Shown piece after piece: positions 9,182-17,891 of a stretch of 64,000 bases of DNA (positions are counted from its first letter, which is position 1; every line of letters starts with the position of its first letter). The notes below the pieces were generated by a model, which saw only the letters and a program-made list of their open reading frames with translations, searched no databases and was not told the DNA's origin. Source of the DNA: Ditibartonella apihabitans (GTDB lineage Bacteria > Pseudomonadota > Alphaproteobacteria > Rhizobiales > Rhizobiaceae). Both the position numbers and the translations under genes were made by a program. The DNA is taken from the NCBI RefSeq assembly GCF_002007485.1, contig NZ_CP015820.1, forward strand, positions 310,001-374,000, read 5' to 3'.

Positions 9182-9636
9182 TGAGCGAACATGAAGAAGC
9201 ACACGGTGTAACAACCGGCAAATACATGGTCGGATTCATTCTGGCTGTTATATTGACCCTCGCATCATTCATTCCTGTTATGCAGGGAATGCTTGATAAC
9301 TGGGCAGTCAGCACCAAGGTTATCTACCTCATTGGCATGGCTCTCATTCAGATATTCGTCCAGATCGTTTTCTTCCTCCACCTCAACGAAGGTCCGGATG
9401 CGAAGTGGATGGTCGGCTCAATGTGGTTTGGTGCGCTCTGCGTATTCATCGTTCTCGGTGGTACATGGTGGGCGATTTCTCACCTGAACTACAATATGAT
9501 GGGCGGTTCGGGCCGTATTGTTCAGCCTGATATTATTGATCAGGTTCCGGGTGGTAGTCCGGTTGCACCTTCAACAGAAGCTGCACCTGCGACAGAAGAA
9601 GCTGCTCCTGCTACACCGGCAGCACCTGCACAATAA
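9181..9636 (+). CDS. cyoD: Cytochrome o ubiquinol oxidase subunit IV, with Ala/Pro-rich tail
   Basis: Small membrane subunit that helps assemble the copper B site of the quinol oxidase. Residues about 10-110 hold the three helices typical of CyoD. At 151 residues it is longer than most homologues (roughly 110-125): the last 35 or so residues form an Ala/Pro/Glu-rich, probably disordered tail with repeats of the type EAAPAT. This is the last gene of the operon and is followed by a terminator. No cyoE (heme O synthase) follows, so that gene must be elsewhere or absent. Confidence 0.95.
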   Translation: MSEHEEAHGVTTGKYMVGFILAVILTLASFIPVMQGMLDNWAVSTKVIYLIGMALIQIFVQIVFFLHLNEGPDAKWMVGSMWFGALCVFIVLGGTWWAISHLNYNMMGGSGRIVQPDIIDQVPGGSPVAPSTEAAPATEEAAPATPAAPAQ

Positions 9637-9663
9637 TACGATTTTGTAATATAAAGCAGTTGA

Positions 9664-9691
9664 AAGCCCCGCTACCAAGCGGGGCTTTTTT
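9664..9691 (+). terminator. Rho-independent terminator of cyoABCD
   Basis: A perfect 10-bp stem, AAGCCCCGCT (9664-9673) with AGCGGGGCTT (9678-9687), is followed by a T run. It lies 27 bases after the cyoD stop. Confidence 0.93.
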
Positions 9692-10891
9692 CGTGTTTTT
9701 AGTAAACTGCGCTCAATGTCCGGACGTTTAGCTAAAGCCTATTTTACACATCGCCATAAACCCGATTTTCGCACGCTATTATAATTCCGGATAAAGAGTC
9801 GCCATAAGACCGTGTAGCTGTCCGCCCGCGCACCTAACACCAATGCGAAAATCCACTGCAAATAGACCAATTGACGTTTAATGAGATGTCGGAACGTAAT
9901 GCACAACGATGTTTGAAAAGGGTGCCTATTGCACAGACTGTCCGGAAAAGACCACCAAGCACAGAGTGTCCGGAAAAGTCCGCCATGCATCGACTATCCG
10001 GAAATGTGGGGGGCTTTGTGCCAATGCACTTCCTACCACTTCAGAGACGGAAAAATAATCGGCCTGAATATTAGTGCTTATCAAAAATGTGCTCACCGGC
10101 CACCCCTACCCAAATGTTTAAGAAATGGCTGTTAATAAAATAAGACCGGACAATCTTCAGCCCACCACGAGCCTGACTTGACCGGCAGGTAGCACCGCTA
10201 TTGATGAAAAAGGTATTTCTTTCGAGGGCGAATATGAATGTAAACGTAAGATAAACAGTGGCAAACAGGTTTGGCATGGCTAGGACCTGTTCATTCTTAT
10301 GAAAAACAACAGCAAAAACTATCGTCTTCTAAGATAACAGACATCGGTTTTTGGGGAGACAGAATTTACAACCGCAAAACTGACTATATTTTTACAAGCT
10401 GTTTCAAGCGGCCGATAAGAGAGCAATATTATTCACGAACGGGCAAGAGCAGCACCTTTGCCACTTCCCACCGGTTTCCTCTATTATGCTACCAATGCTG
10501 AAAAATATCACTTTAAAGCAATATGGATTTTTGAACTTTTTGCTAAAGGATTTTTTGTGCAGCCGCGCGGGATAATTAAAAATATCGGTCGCGCGTCGAT
10601 TTCTCAACCCACTTAACCTGCTAATTTTTAATATTGAATTGAGATAAACAATTTTCGGTCTTCCGAAAATACCTCACAATAAACGGACGCGTTATCAATT
10701 AAGGTTCATGAGCATTTGCAAGAATGAGATGGTATCATGCCCGACAAGGACCACAGTTTTCCACGCAATGAATGACTATTGGTTTAGCAAAAACACAACA
10801 ATTTTAATATGCGGTTCTGATCCAAATTGTAGGAAAAGGGAGGTTATAAGTCGAGGCTTTGAATAAAAGGCCATCAATCAAGCCCCCAAAT
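9692..10891. other. Eroded non-coding region between cyoD and dps
   Basis: About 1.2 kb without a credible gene. Short frames exist on both strands but are broken, lack ribosome sites and resemble nothing I recognise. The first 320 bases carry degenerate repeats (see 9873-10014), and similar TGTCCGG/CCGGA words occur at 9719-9725 and around 9786-9791. The rest, around 10150-10610, has short open fragments that could be remains of a gene, but no family can be named. It looks like decayed mobile or accessory DNA. Confidence 0.45.
9873..10014. repeat. Degenerate ~28-bp tandem repeats, possible IS21-type end remnant
   Basis: Units begin GCACAGACTGTCCGGAAAAG at 9931 and GCACAGAGTGTCCGGAAAAG at 9959, each 28 bases long; a diverged third copy starts at 9987 and weaker copies lie at 9901 and about 9873. 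The core is TGTCCGGAAA. Contiguous units with no unique spacers rule out CRISPR. IS21-family elements carry multiple short repeats with transposase-binding function at their ends, and cores of this TGTCCGG type are known to me from alphaproteobacterial members. No istA or istB frame is visible nearby, so the mobile-element reading is tentative. Confidence 0.4.
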
Positions 10892-10922
10892 CAAAAAGGA
10901 AGCAACAGCAGTTGCTTCCTTT
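10892..10922 (-). terminator. Rho-independent terminator of dps
   Basis: A perfect 12-bp stem: AAAGGAAGCAAC (10895-10906) with GTTGCTTCCTTT (10911-10922). Read on the minus strand it is followed by TTTTT. It lies about 40 bases beyond the dps stop. Confidence 0.9.
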
Positions 10923-10960
10923 AAATCCTGAACTTCCGTTCTTTTGGCAGAAGGATTGAA

Positions 10961-11448
10961 TTAAGCTTCCTGAACATGTGATTCAAGGAACCACAAGCTC
11001 TTATCAAGTTCACGTGACGCCGCGGTAAAGATATCGGCAGTGTCTGCATCCCCTGCGTCATCTGCTTCGTCAATTGCTTTACGCATATCGTTGGCAGCAT
11101 CGCCATAACGCTCGATCAAGGCCAAGAGATGATCATGCACTTTATAAATATCTGTCGGGTAAGCTTTCAGCTTGGACGTACCGGCAACTGCTTGAACGGT
11201 ACCCAAAGCAGTTCCACCCAATTGGGCAACGCGTTCGGCAATAATATCGACGTGTTCGTCAATTGCATCTCTAAAGCCATCCAACATTTCGTGGACACCA
11301 ATAAAGTTGGACCCCTTCAAATTCCAGTGGGCCTGTTTGTAACGAGTGCCAAATCGATAAGCGTTGCGAGGTTCTTGTTCAACAACGCAATGGCTGTTGT
11401 TTTTGTATTTGAAGGCATATCGTTACGAGTTTTGTGTGTTTTAACCAT
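10961..11448 (-). pseudogene. dps: Dps ferritin-like DNA-protection protein, frameshifted
   Basis: Dps dodecamers oxidise and store iron and protect DNA in stress. The ATG at 11448 has a GGAGA ribosome site and codes [14 protein letters not shown], continuing to about residue 40 (LIDLALVT); this frame then runs into a stop. The remainder ([20 protein letters not shown] onward to VQEA) is in another frame. The span is 488 bases; adding one base gives 489, a normal 162-residue Dps. The break is near 11340, where the expected V-T-K-Q-A-H-W-N requires one more base, probably an A in ACAAACAG. The ferroxidase histidine and H-x-x-x-D region just downstream are intact. Its terminator and ribosome site remain, so the change is recent or a sequencing error. 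Confidence 0.85.
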
Positions 11449-12346
11449 AATAATCTCCGCTTGAATTAATTCGCGTATCTATATAACGCACCAAACGCCT
11501 GAAAGTTCCGCTTGGAATTTCTACCAGTGTCAAGCTGTTCCAGTGGTAGTGCGGTGATGCCCTTATAGAATACACCTTATAAAAAATAATCCAACAGAAA
11601 ATATATACAATAAATAAGTTAATTTTGGAAATATTTTACCATTATAAATTGTATAACCTAAACTTATGGATGTTTCATAAAAAATTATAATGAACTTATA
11701 TTTTTAATTATTTTAATTCTAAAAAATTTTGCCGATTGATAAAATGGGAAATAGCTATTATATATAAGATATATTATATCTAATATAGAAAATTATTATG
11801 AATGATATGTAATTATTGATTGACCGAAAAACAAGGTTTCATTGATGATCCGTAAAAAAATTTGGAATTTTATCATTTAAAATATCCAAATAGGACGTAA
11901 TTTTTGATAAATTTTAAACACAAAACAATTTATATAAATAAATAATATTCATATAATTCTGAAAATTATAATTATTAAAATCACTTGAAAGTTATTTTTA
12001 TAAATAATTAAAAATCAATACGAAATTTTATATAAAATGCATAACATTCTAAAAACGATAACCTTTCTAAAGTCACACCTCGAATTGTTCATTGCATATA
12101 TATTTTTGGCTGACATTTTTGTTCCAAGTCCGATGCTTTTGTTTTAAACAAAAATACAAGCTCTTCGAAAATAAAATTTGTGAAATATCGCCCGGCAATT
12201 TTTGTTGATTTTTGCCATATTTCGTTCCCGTTTTGAAAAAAGAATTTTTGATCATTTTGATCTATCAGCCAAGAAAAGTTCAAAACGTATTGATTTAAGG
12301 TTATCGGTTCTTTTGTTTCGGTGAACAATGGTCTAATAGACAGAAA
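11449..12346. other. Gene-free gap with a very AT-rich block
   Basis: No supported gene. From about 11575 to 12075 the sequence falls to roughly 15 percent GC by eye, far below the flanking genes. It includes a perfect AT palindrome, AGATATA-T-TATATCT, at 11767-11781, and many TTAA and TATA words. An inverted repeat CTACCA/TGGTAG lies at 11521-11549, upstream of dps. A 79-codon minus-strand frame at 12089-12328 has no clear ribosome site and reads as AT-driven low complexity. Promoters for dps (leftward) and tsaB (rightward) should lie at the two edges. Confidence 0.6.
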
Positions 12347-13015
12347 ATGATTACGCTTGCCATAGATACAGCTTCTTTAAATTGCGCCGTTGCATTGATG
12401 AAAGACGGCAGCATTGTCGCGCGTATAAGCGAAAAAATTGGTAAAGGACACGCCGAAAAGTTGATCGGGCAAATCATTGAGGCATGCAGTCTAGCAAAAA
12501 TTGAGCTGTCATCTATCGACCGTATTGCCGTCAATGTCGGTCCGGGATCTTTTACAGGCGTGCGCATTGGTGTGGCTACGGCCAGAGGCTTGGCTCTTGC
12601 ACTTGAAAAGCCGGCAATTGGTGTAAGTTCGCTTGAAGCAATCGGTTTTGAAGCACATGGACATTTTCCAAAAAGTCATATTATTGCTTTGATAGATGCC
12701 GGCCGCGACATGGTGTATCGGCAAGATTTTGATGAAAATTTGCAACCTCTTTCCCCTGCTATAGTGCAAAATTGCGAAGAGGTTGTCGCTGGGCTTGATA
12801 ATAAGGCAATTCTTGCAGGCCCCTTTTCCAAAACTATAGCGCATTTGGCTGGAGTCAAAGAAAGTTCTATCTATTTTCTTGATGCTCCGGATGTGGCAAG
12901 CTTTGCAAAATTGTCGCAAAACAAATCGTCCGATGGTTCACCGAAACCGCTTTATTTGCGCGAGGCAGATGCAAAGCCGCAAACAAGTTTTTCCGTGCCA
13001 AGGAAAAAGGAATGA
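12347..13015 (+). CDS. tsaB: tRNA threonylcarbamoyladenosine biosynthesis protein TsaB
   Basis: TsaB partners TsaD and TsaE to make the t6A37 modification on ANN-decoding tRNAs. The 222-residue protein has the actin-like fold hallmarks of the family: ITLAIDTASLNCAVAL at the N-terminus, KGHAEKL near 33-40 and VGPGSFTGVRIGVATARGLA near 66-85. The length is normal. Its stop overlaps the ATG of the next gene (ATGA at 13012-13015), matching the conserved tsaB-rimI pair in rhizobia. Confidence 0.95.
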   Translation: MITLAIDTASLNCAVALMKDGSIVARISEKIGKGHAEKLIGQIIEACSLAKIELSSIDRIAVNVGPGSFTGVRIGVATARGLALALEKPAIGVSSLEAIGFEAHGHFPKSHIIALIDAGRDMVYRQDFDENLQPLSPAIVQNCEEVVAGLDNKAILAGPFSKTIAHLAGVKESSIYFLDAPDVASFAKLSQNKSSDGSPKPLYLREADAKPQTSFSVPRKKE

Positions 13016-13502
13016 GGTCAGGACTTTTTTCAAAACCGGAATATATTGTCACTTCGATTACATCAGATGATAGTGATATTTGCATGATATACACAAACAG
13101 TCATTTTATCATGCGTGGGATGAAACAGTTTTTGCGTCATTTTTGGCTGATCCGCAAATTTCAGGTTTTATCGTGAGCCCCAAGGGCAAGCCCGGAAAGG
13201 TTTTGGGGTTTGTCCTCTGTCGGTTGGTTATCGACGAGGCAGAAATTATTACTATTGCCGTTCATCCCCGATTTCGCCAAAAAGGCTTGGGAAAAAAGCT
13301 TTTGGATGCAGTTTTCCGCTATCTCTATCAGCAGCGGGCGAAAGTGCTTTTTCTGGAGGTTGATGAAAACAATAGCGCGGCACTTGCACTCTATAAGGGG
13401 TTAGGTTTCCATGAAGTCGGTCGTAGACCCGGTTATTACAAAACAGACAAAGGTCATAGTGATGCCTTGATCATGCGTAGAACCATTCAGCAAAAAGATT
13501 GA
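13012..13502 (+). pseudogene. rimI: RimI-type GNAT N-acetyltransferase, frameshifted near N-terminus
   Basis: RimI acetylates the N-terminus of ribosomal protein S18. The natural start, ATG at 13012 overlapping the tsaB stop, codes MRSGLFSKPEYIVTSITSDD, which resembles the RimI N-terminus, and continues to DIC. The homologous continuation IHKQSFYHAWDETVFASFL is in another frame from about 13089. The bases 13084-13088 between the two parts number five where a multiple of three is needed, so one base is lost or two gained. Downstream the acetyl-CoA motif RFRQKGLGKKLL and the C-terminal NNSAALALYKGLGF are intact. A TTG at 13080 could start a 140-residue version, but it lacks a ribosome site and the first beta strand. 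Confidence 0.75.
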
Positions 13503-13533
13503 GATTTACCAGAAAACCGGATAAAAATATCCT

Positions 13534-14898
13534 ATGAGCGAAGCAAACAAAAAAATCGGCAATAGTCGCAAGGTCTTTATCAAGACTTATGGCTGTCAGA
13601 TGAATGTCTATGATAGTGAGCGCATGGGCGACAGTCTTGACAGCGAGGGGTATGTGGCAACAGAAACTCCCGACGATGCTGATCTTATATTGCTCAATAC
13701 ATGTCATATCCGTGAAAAAGCGGCTGAAAAACTTTATTCCGATCTCGGTCGTTTAAGAGTTATGCGCGAAGAAAGGGATCCTTCGCGGCCATTAACAATA
13801 GGTGTAACAGGTTGTGTTGCTCAAGCCGAAGGGGCCGAAATTTTGCGCCGTGCACCAACAGTCGATCTGGTTGTAGGGCCGCAAACTTACCACCGGTTGC
13901 CTGAATTGTTGCGCAAGGTCCATGAAGGACAAAAGGTTGTTGAAACCGAATATGCAGTGGAAGATAAATTTGCCCATCTTCCACACCATAATCGGCGGGC
14001 TGTCCAGAAGCGAGGGGTTACTGCATTTTTGACGGTTCAGGAAGGCTGTGACAAATTTTGTACATTCTGCGTGGTTCCCTACACGCGCGGGTCGGAAGTT
14101 TCTCGTCCGCTAGACCAGATCATGAGCGAGGCACGTGAACTTGTCGACGCCGGGGTAAAAGAAATCACCTTGCTTGGACAAAATGTCAACGCCTGGCACG
14201 GCGTTTCGGCAGACGGAGATGTTTTGCATCTCGGAGACCTTCTTTATCAGCTTGCCAAAATTGATGGGCTTAAACGTCTCCGCTATACAACAAGCCACCC
14301 GCGGGATATGGACGACAGTCTTATAGCTGCTCACAAAAATCTCGGAATGCTGATGCCTTATCTTCACCTTCCGGTTCAATCAGGCTCCGACCGGATCCTC
14401 AAAGCAATGAATCGTCAACATAAAGCGGATGATTATCTGCGTCTTATTGATCGCATCCGTAAAGCGCGTCCCGATATTGCATTTTCAGGCGATTTCATTG
14501 TCGGCTTTCCGGGAGAAACCGACGAAGATTTTGAAGCGACCATGAAGCTCGTTCAAGAAGTAGGATATAGCTCTGCCTATTCATTCAAATATTCGCCACG
14601 TCCGGGAACACCCGGAGCAACAATGAAAGACCATATAGAGGAGAAAGTAAAAGACGAGCGCCTTCAGCGCTTACAAGCCCTTATTCTCGATCAACAACAT
14701 CAATTCTTGCAATCGAAAATCGGTCAGCGGATTGAAGTCCTCGTTGAGAAAGTTGGTCGCCATGAAGGGCAGATGGTCGGTCGCTCGCCCTGGTTGCTGC
14801 CTGTTGCTGTTTCAACAAATGCAAAAATTGGCGAAATTATCGCGGTTGATGTAACAGACGCATCATCCAACAGTTTCCTCGGCCGTGCAGTCAATTGA
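13534..14898 (+). CDS. miaB: tRNA-2-methylthio-N6-dimethylallyladenosine synthase MiaB
   Basis: Radical-SAM methylthiotransferase that adds a methylthio group to i6A37 of tRNA. The 454-residue protein has the three domains of the family. The N-terminal cluster cysteines are in [16 protein letters not shown] and GVTGCVAQ; the radical-SAM CxxxCxxC is [17 protein letters not shown] (about 170-186); a TRAM domain closes the protein (about 375-445). It starts 31 bases after the RimI frame. In several rhizobia a fur/mur gene and an acyltransferase lie between rimI and miaB; they are absent here. Confidence 0.97.
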   Translation: MSEANKKIGNSRKVFIKTYGCQMNVYDSERMGDSLDSEGYVATETPDDADLILLNTCHIREKAAEKLYSDLGRLRVMREERDPSRPLTIGVTGCVAQAEGAEILRRAPTVDLVVGPQTYHRLPELLRKVHEGQKVVETEYAVEDKFAHLPHHNRRAVQKRGVTAFLTVQEGCDKFCTFCVVPYTRGSEVSRPLDQIMSEARELVDAGVKEITLLGQNVNAWHGVSADGDVLHLGDLLYQLAKIDGLKRLRYTTSHPRDMDDSLIAAHKNLGMLMPYLHLPVQSGSDRILKAMNRQHKADDYLRLIDRIRKARPDIAFSGDFIVGFPGETDEDFEATMKLVQEVGYSSAYSFKYSPRPGTPGATMKDHIEEKVKDERLQRLQALILDQQHQFLQSKIGQRIEVLVEKVGRHEGQMVGRSPWLLPVAVSTNAKIGEIIAVDVTDASSNSFLGRAVN

Positions 14899-15029
14899 AT
14901 ATTTTTTTCAAGTTCGGCGGGATTTCATGGCGGGTTCGGTGGCGGATGAGGTAACGTGAATAAAGCAGGTTTCCTTTTCACTATAATTTTATATATTCTT
15001 ACCCAAATATATTTTTTCAGGAGACAAGG

Positions 15030-16166
15030 TTGAAGAATTCAACCGAAACAAAAAAGACGGTCAAGACAGGTAAAAACGGGCGAGCGAAAGAGCCCGATAA
15101 AAGTAGTGTCGACGATGCTTCTGTTAAAAAAGGCGCATCCGATACAGATCATATTGTCCTGGTTTTCGAGGATAACCAGCAGGCAAATATTGTTTTTGGC
15201 CAATTTGACGAAAACCTTGCCCGCATCGAACAAAAACTGGGTCTGGATATCCGTGCACAGGGAAATGAAGTATCAATCCGGGGGGACAGGCAGGATATCG
15301 AAATTGCCCGCCGGTCTCTCGACCAGCTTTATGAACTTGCAAAAACCGGTTTGCAACCGGGTTTGTCGGATGTGGATGGTGCAATAGCAATCGCCTCTTC
15401 TGTGAACGAGAAAGCCGATCGGGAAAAGTCTGAAAATAGTTCGCGGAAAGTGACGCCAGCCCATATATCAACGCGTAAAAAAACAATTTATGCACGCACA
15501 CCAATGCAGGATGCCTATATGCGGGCGTTACAACGTGCCGAGCTTGTTTTCGGCGTTGGTCCGGCGGGTACCGGAAAAACCTATCTTGCAGTGGCACACG
15601 CGGCAATGTTGCTCGAGCGTGGACTTGTAGAGCGTATCATCTTGTCACGTCCTGCCGTTGAAGCCGGTGAAAGATTGGGCTTTTTGCCCGGTGATATGAA
15701 GGAAAAAGTCGATCCTTACCTGCGTCCTCTTTATGATGCACTTTATGACATGATGCCGGCCGAAAAAATCGAACGTGCCATGGCGGCAGATATTATCGAA
15801 ATCGCTCCGCTTGCTTTTATGCGTGGTCGGACACTTGCCCACTCTGCCGTTATTCTCGACGAGGCACAAAATACAACCTCAATGCAGATGAAAATGTTTT
15901 TGACCCGTCTTGGGGAAGGGTCACGTATGATCGTGACAGGCGACCCTAGCCAGATCGATTTGCCTTTCGGACAAAAATCGGGGCTTACCGAAGCGATGCG
16001 CATTCTTGGCAGTATTGACGATATTGTGACGGTGCATTTTACCGAGGCAGATGTTGTGCGACATCCATTGGTAACAGCTATTGTTACTGCCTATGATCAG
16101 GATGCCCGTCTGCACTCGAAAAATCGTGCTCAAGATAATAATATAGCAAAGAACCTGGAAAAATGA
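15030..16166 (+). CDS. phoH: PhoH-family ATPase (YbeZ type)
   Basis: PhoH/YbeZ is a P-loop ATPase that works with YbeY in ribosome and RNA maturation. The 378-residue protein has an N-terminal KH-like region, Walker A GPAGTGKTYLA (about 177-187), LSRPAVEAGERLGFLPGD, and Walker B VILDEAQNTT. The start is TTG at 15030, preceded by an AGGAG at good spacing; no upstream ATG fits and the next methionine is deep in the protein. It lies in the conserved miaB-phoH-ybeY-corC-lnt order, and its stop overlaps the ybeY ATG. Confidence 0.95.
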   Translation: MKNSTETKKTVKTGKNGRAKEPDKSSVDDASVKKGASDTDHIVLVFEDNQQANIVFGQFDENLARIEQKLGLDIRAQGNEVSIRGDRQDIEIARRSLDQLYELAKTGLQPGLSDVDGAIAIASSVNEKADREKSENSSRKVTPAHISTRKKTIYARTPMQDAYMRALQRAELVFGVGPAGTGKTYLAVAHAAMLLERGLVERIILSRPAVEAGERLGFLPGDMKEKVDPYLRPLYDALYDMMPAEKIERAMAADIIEIAPLAFMRGRTLAHSAVILDEAQNTTSMQMKMFLTRLGEGSRMIVTGDPSQIDLPFGQKSGLTEAMRILGSIDDIVTVHFTEADVVRHPLVTAIVTAYDQDARLHSKNRAQDNNIAKNLEK

Positions 16167-16633
16167 CAGTGCATTATGACATGGCAATCAATGCTGAAGG
16201 CTGGCAAAACGAGGAGACTTTAAGACGGCTCGTTGACAGTGTATTGCAAGCGACATTGCAGGAGCTCGGCTTTGACAAGATTGATAGCGAACTGAGCCTT
16301 GTTTTTACCAATGATGCCGATATCCGCGAAATAAACGGGAAATGGCGCCACATTGACAAGCCCACCAATGTTTTGTCATTTCCGGCTTTTGCTCTTCAAC
16401 CCGGACAAGAGCCCGGAGAGATTTTGGGTGATATTGTCATTGCGCGTGAAACGGTTGCACGTGAGGCGGCGGAAGAACACAAGAGCTTTGACGATCATCT
16501 GAGCCATCTTGTTGTTCACGGTCTCCTTCATTTGATGGGGTATGATCACCAGAATGATGAAGAAGCAGAGCAGATGGAAACGCTGGAGAGAAAAATTTTA
16601 GCCTCTCTTGGTATTTCGGATCCTTATCTATGA
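16163..16633 (+). CDS. ybeY: Endoribonuclease YbeY (rRNA maturation factor)
   Basis: Metal-dependent RNase needed for 16S rRNA 3' processing and ribosome quality control. The 156-residue protein carries the zinc motif H-G-L-L-H-L-M-G-Y-D-H (HxxxHxxxxxH) near 115-125 and the conserved RxINxxWRxxxxPTNVLSFP-type segment around 54-75. It starts within the last codon of phoH (ATGA), so the two are coupled. Confidence 0.96.
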   Translation: MTVHYDMAINAEGWQNEETLRRLVDSVLQATLQELGFDKIDSELSLVFTNDADIREINGKWRHIDKPTNVLSFPAFALQPGQEPGEILGDIVIARETVAREAAEEHKSFDDHLSHLVVHGLLHLMGYDHQNDEEAEQMETLERKILASLGISDPYL

Positions 16634-16668
16634 TTAAATAAAGCCAAGTGTTGCTATTATGCGTCTAT

Positions 16669-16691
16669 ACATATATTAGAGAAATATATGT
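16669..16691. repeat. Perfect AT-rich inverted repeat between ybeY and corC
   Basis: ACATATATT (16669-16677) and AATATATGT (16683-16691) are exact reverse complements around a 5-base loop. No T run follows. It may be a transcript-stabilising hairpin or an operator; function unknown. Confidence 0.45.
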
Positions 16692-16752
16692 CCTAGTTTA
16701 ATAACAAGAAAACTGACACAATTTACTTCGCATATTGTAATTTTAAGAAGCC

Positions 16753-17760
16753 ATGACGGAAAAAACAGATAGTTCAATTGACGAAGAGTCCGGTAGGTCA
16801 TCAACAGGGCAAAACTCTTCACGGTCGCAATCAGGTGAAAAGAAGTCTTTATTTGCCAATCTCTTTTCTTTTTTGCGCTCGCGTAACAATTCGACTTTGC
16901 GTGAAGATCTGACAGATGCCCTTTCCGAGGGAGAAGGCGAAACAAACGCTCTTTTTTCGCCTGAAGAGCGCCTTATGCTCAATAATATTTTGCGTCTTCG
17001 CGAAACGCGCGTCGAAGATGTTATGATTCCCCGTTCCGAAATCGAAGCACTTGATATTTCGACAACTTTGGCTGAAGCATTGATAGAATTTGAAAAATCG
17101 GGCCATTCGCGTATGCCGGTCTATTCGGAAAGCCTCGATGATCCGCGCGGGATGTTGCATATCCGTGATGTCTTGAATTACATCACAAGGAAAGCGCAAA
17201 GCGGGGAAAAAGAAGGCGTTCTCGATTTTTCCAAAATTGATCTTTCACAGGCTGTCGGTAATCTTGAACTAATACGCAGTGTTCTTTTTGTTCCGGGATC
17301 AATGTTGGCCGGACAATTGTTGACGCGTATGCAGGCAACGCGAACACAAATGGCGTTGATTATTGATGAATATGGAGGAACGGACGGGCTCGCTTCTATG
17401 GAAGATATTGTCGAGCTGGTTGTGGGCGATATCGAAGATGAACACGACGATGTCGACATGTCCATTATCAAAGAAGCAGAAAATAGATGGCTTGTGGATG
17501 CAAGCGCCGATCTCGACGAGGTCGGAAAAGCTTTGGGACCAGGGTTCAAAATTGGTGAACATGGAGATGACGTTGATACAATTGGCGGGCTCATCGTTTC
17601 GACTCTAGACCGGATACCGGCGAAAGGTGAAGTTATAGAAGCCGTACCCGGTTACCAGTTCCGTATTCTGGAGGCCGATAAACGACGCATTAAACGGATC
17701 AGGATTCAACCGTTACAAAACCACCCGAAACTGGAGGGAGCGGCTGTTCCATCTGATTGA
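16753..17760 (+). CDS. corC: CorC/HlyC-type CBS-domain protein
   Basis: Cytosolic CBS-pair protein of the CorC family, usually annotated as hemolysin family or magnesium/cobalt efflux accessory. The 335-residue protein has a hydrophilic N-terminus (1-60), two CBS domains starting at VEDVMIPRSEIEALD (about 90-215) with GHSRMPVYSES and DEYGGTDGLAS motifs, then a CorC_HlyC C-terminal domain (about 245-325). It lacks the membrane DUF21 domain of full-length CNNM relatives. Position directly upstream of lnt is conserved. Its biochemical role is uncertain; the haemolysin label is historical. Confidence 0.9.
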   Translation: MTEKTDSSIDEESGRSSTGQNSSRSQSGEKKSLFANLFSFLRSRNNSTLREDLTDALSEGEGETNALFSPEERLMLNNILRLRETRVEDVMIPRSEIEALDISTTLAEALIEFEKSGHSRMPVYSESLDDPRGMLHIRDVLNYITRKAQSGEKEGVLDFSKIDLSQAVGNLELIRSVLFVPGSMLAGQLLTRMQATRTQMALIIDEYGGTDGLASMEDIVELVVGDIEDEHDDVDMSIIKEAENRWLVDASADLDEVGKALGPGFKIGEHGDDVDTIGGLIVSTLDRIPAKGEVIEAVPGYQFRILEADKRRIKRIRIQPLQNHPKLEGAAVPSD

Positions 17761-17891
17761 GAAACGATTGTTTACAGTCTTCTTTTCTGGAAGTGGCTAA
17801 GATTCAATAGACGTTTACGGATAAACGCTTCAAAATATTTTTTTAGTTTGTGTCGAAATTTAGGGATTGAAAGATAAGAGGGGGAGCAGGA

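Noticed and set aside
9873..10014. Possible CRISPR array from the 28-bp repeats
   Set aside because: Units are contiguous with no spacers, they diverge quickly, and no cas gene is near.
12089..12328. 79-codon minus-strand frame upstream of tsaB
   Set aside because: AT-driven Phe/Lys/Asn-rich sequence, no clear ribosome site, no family resemblance.
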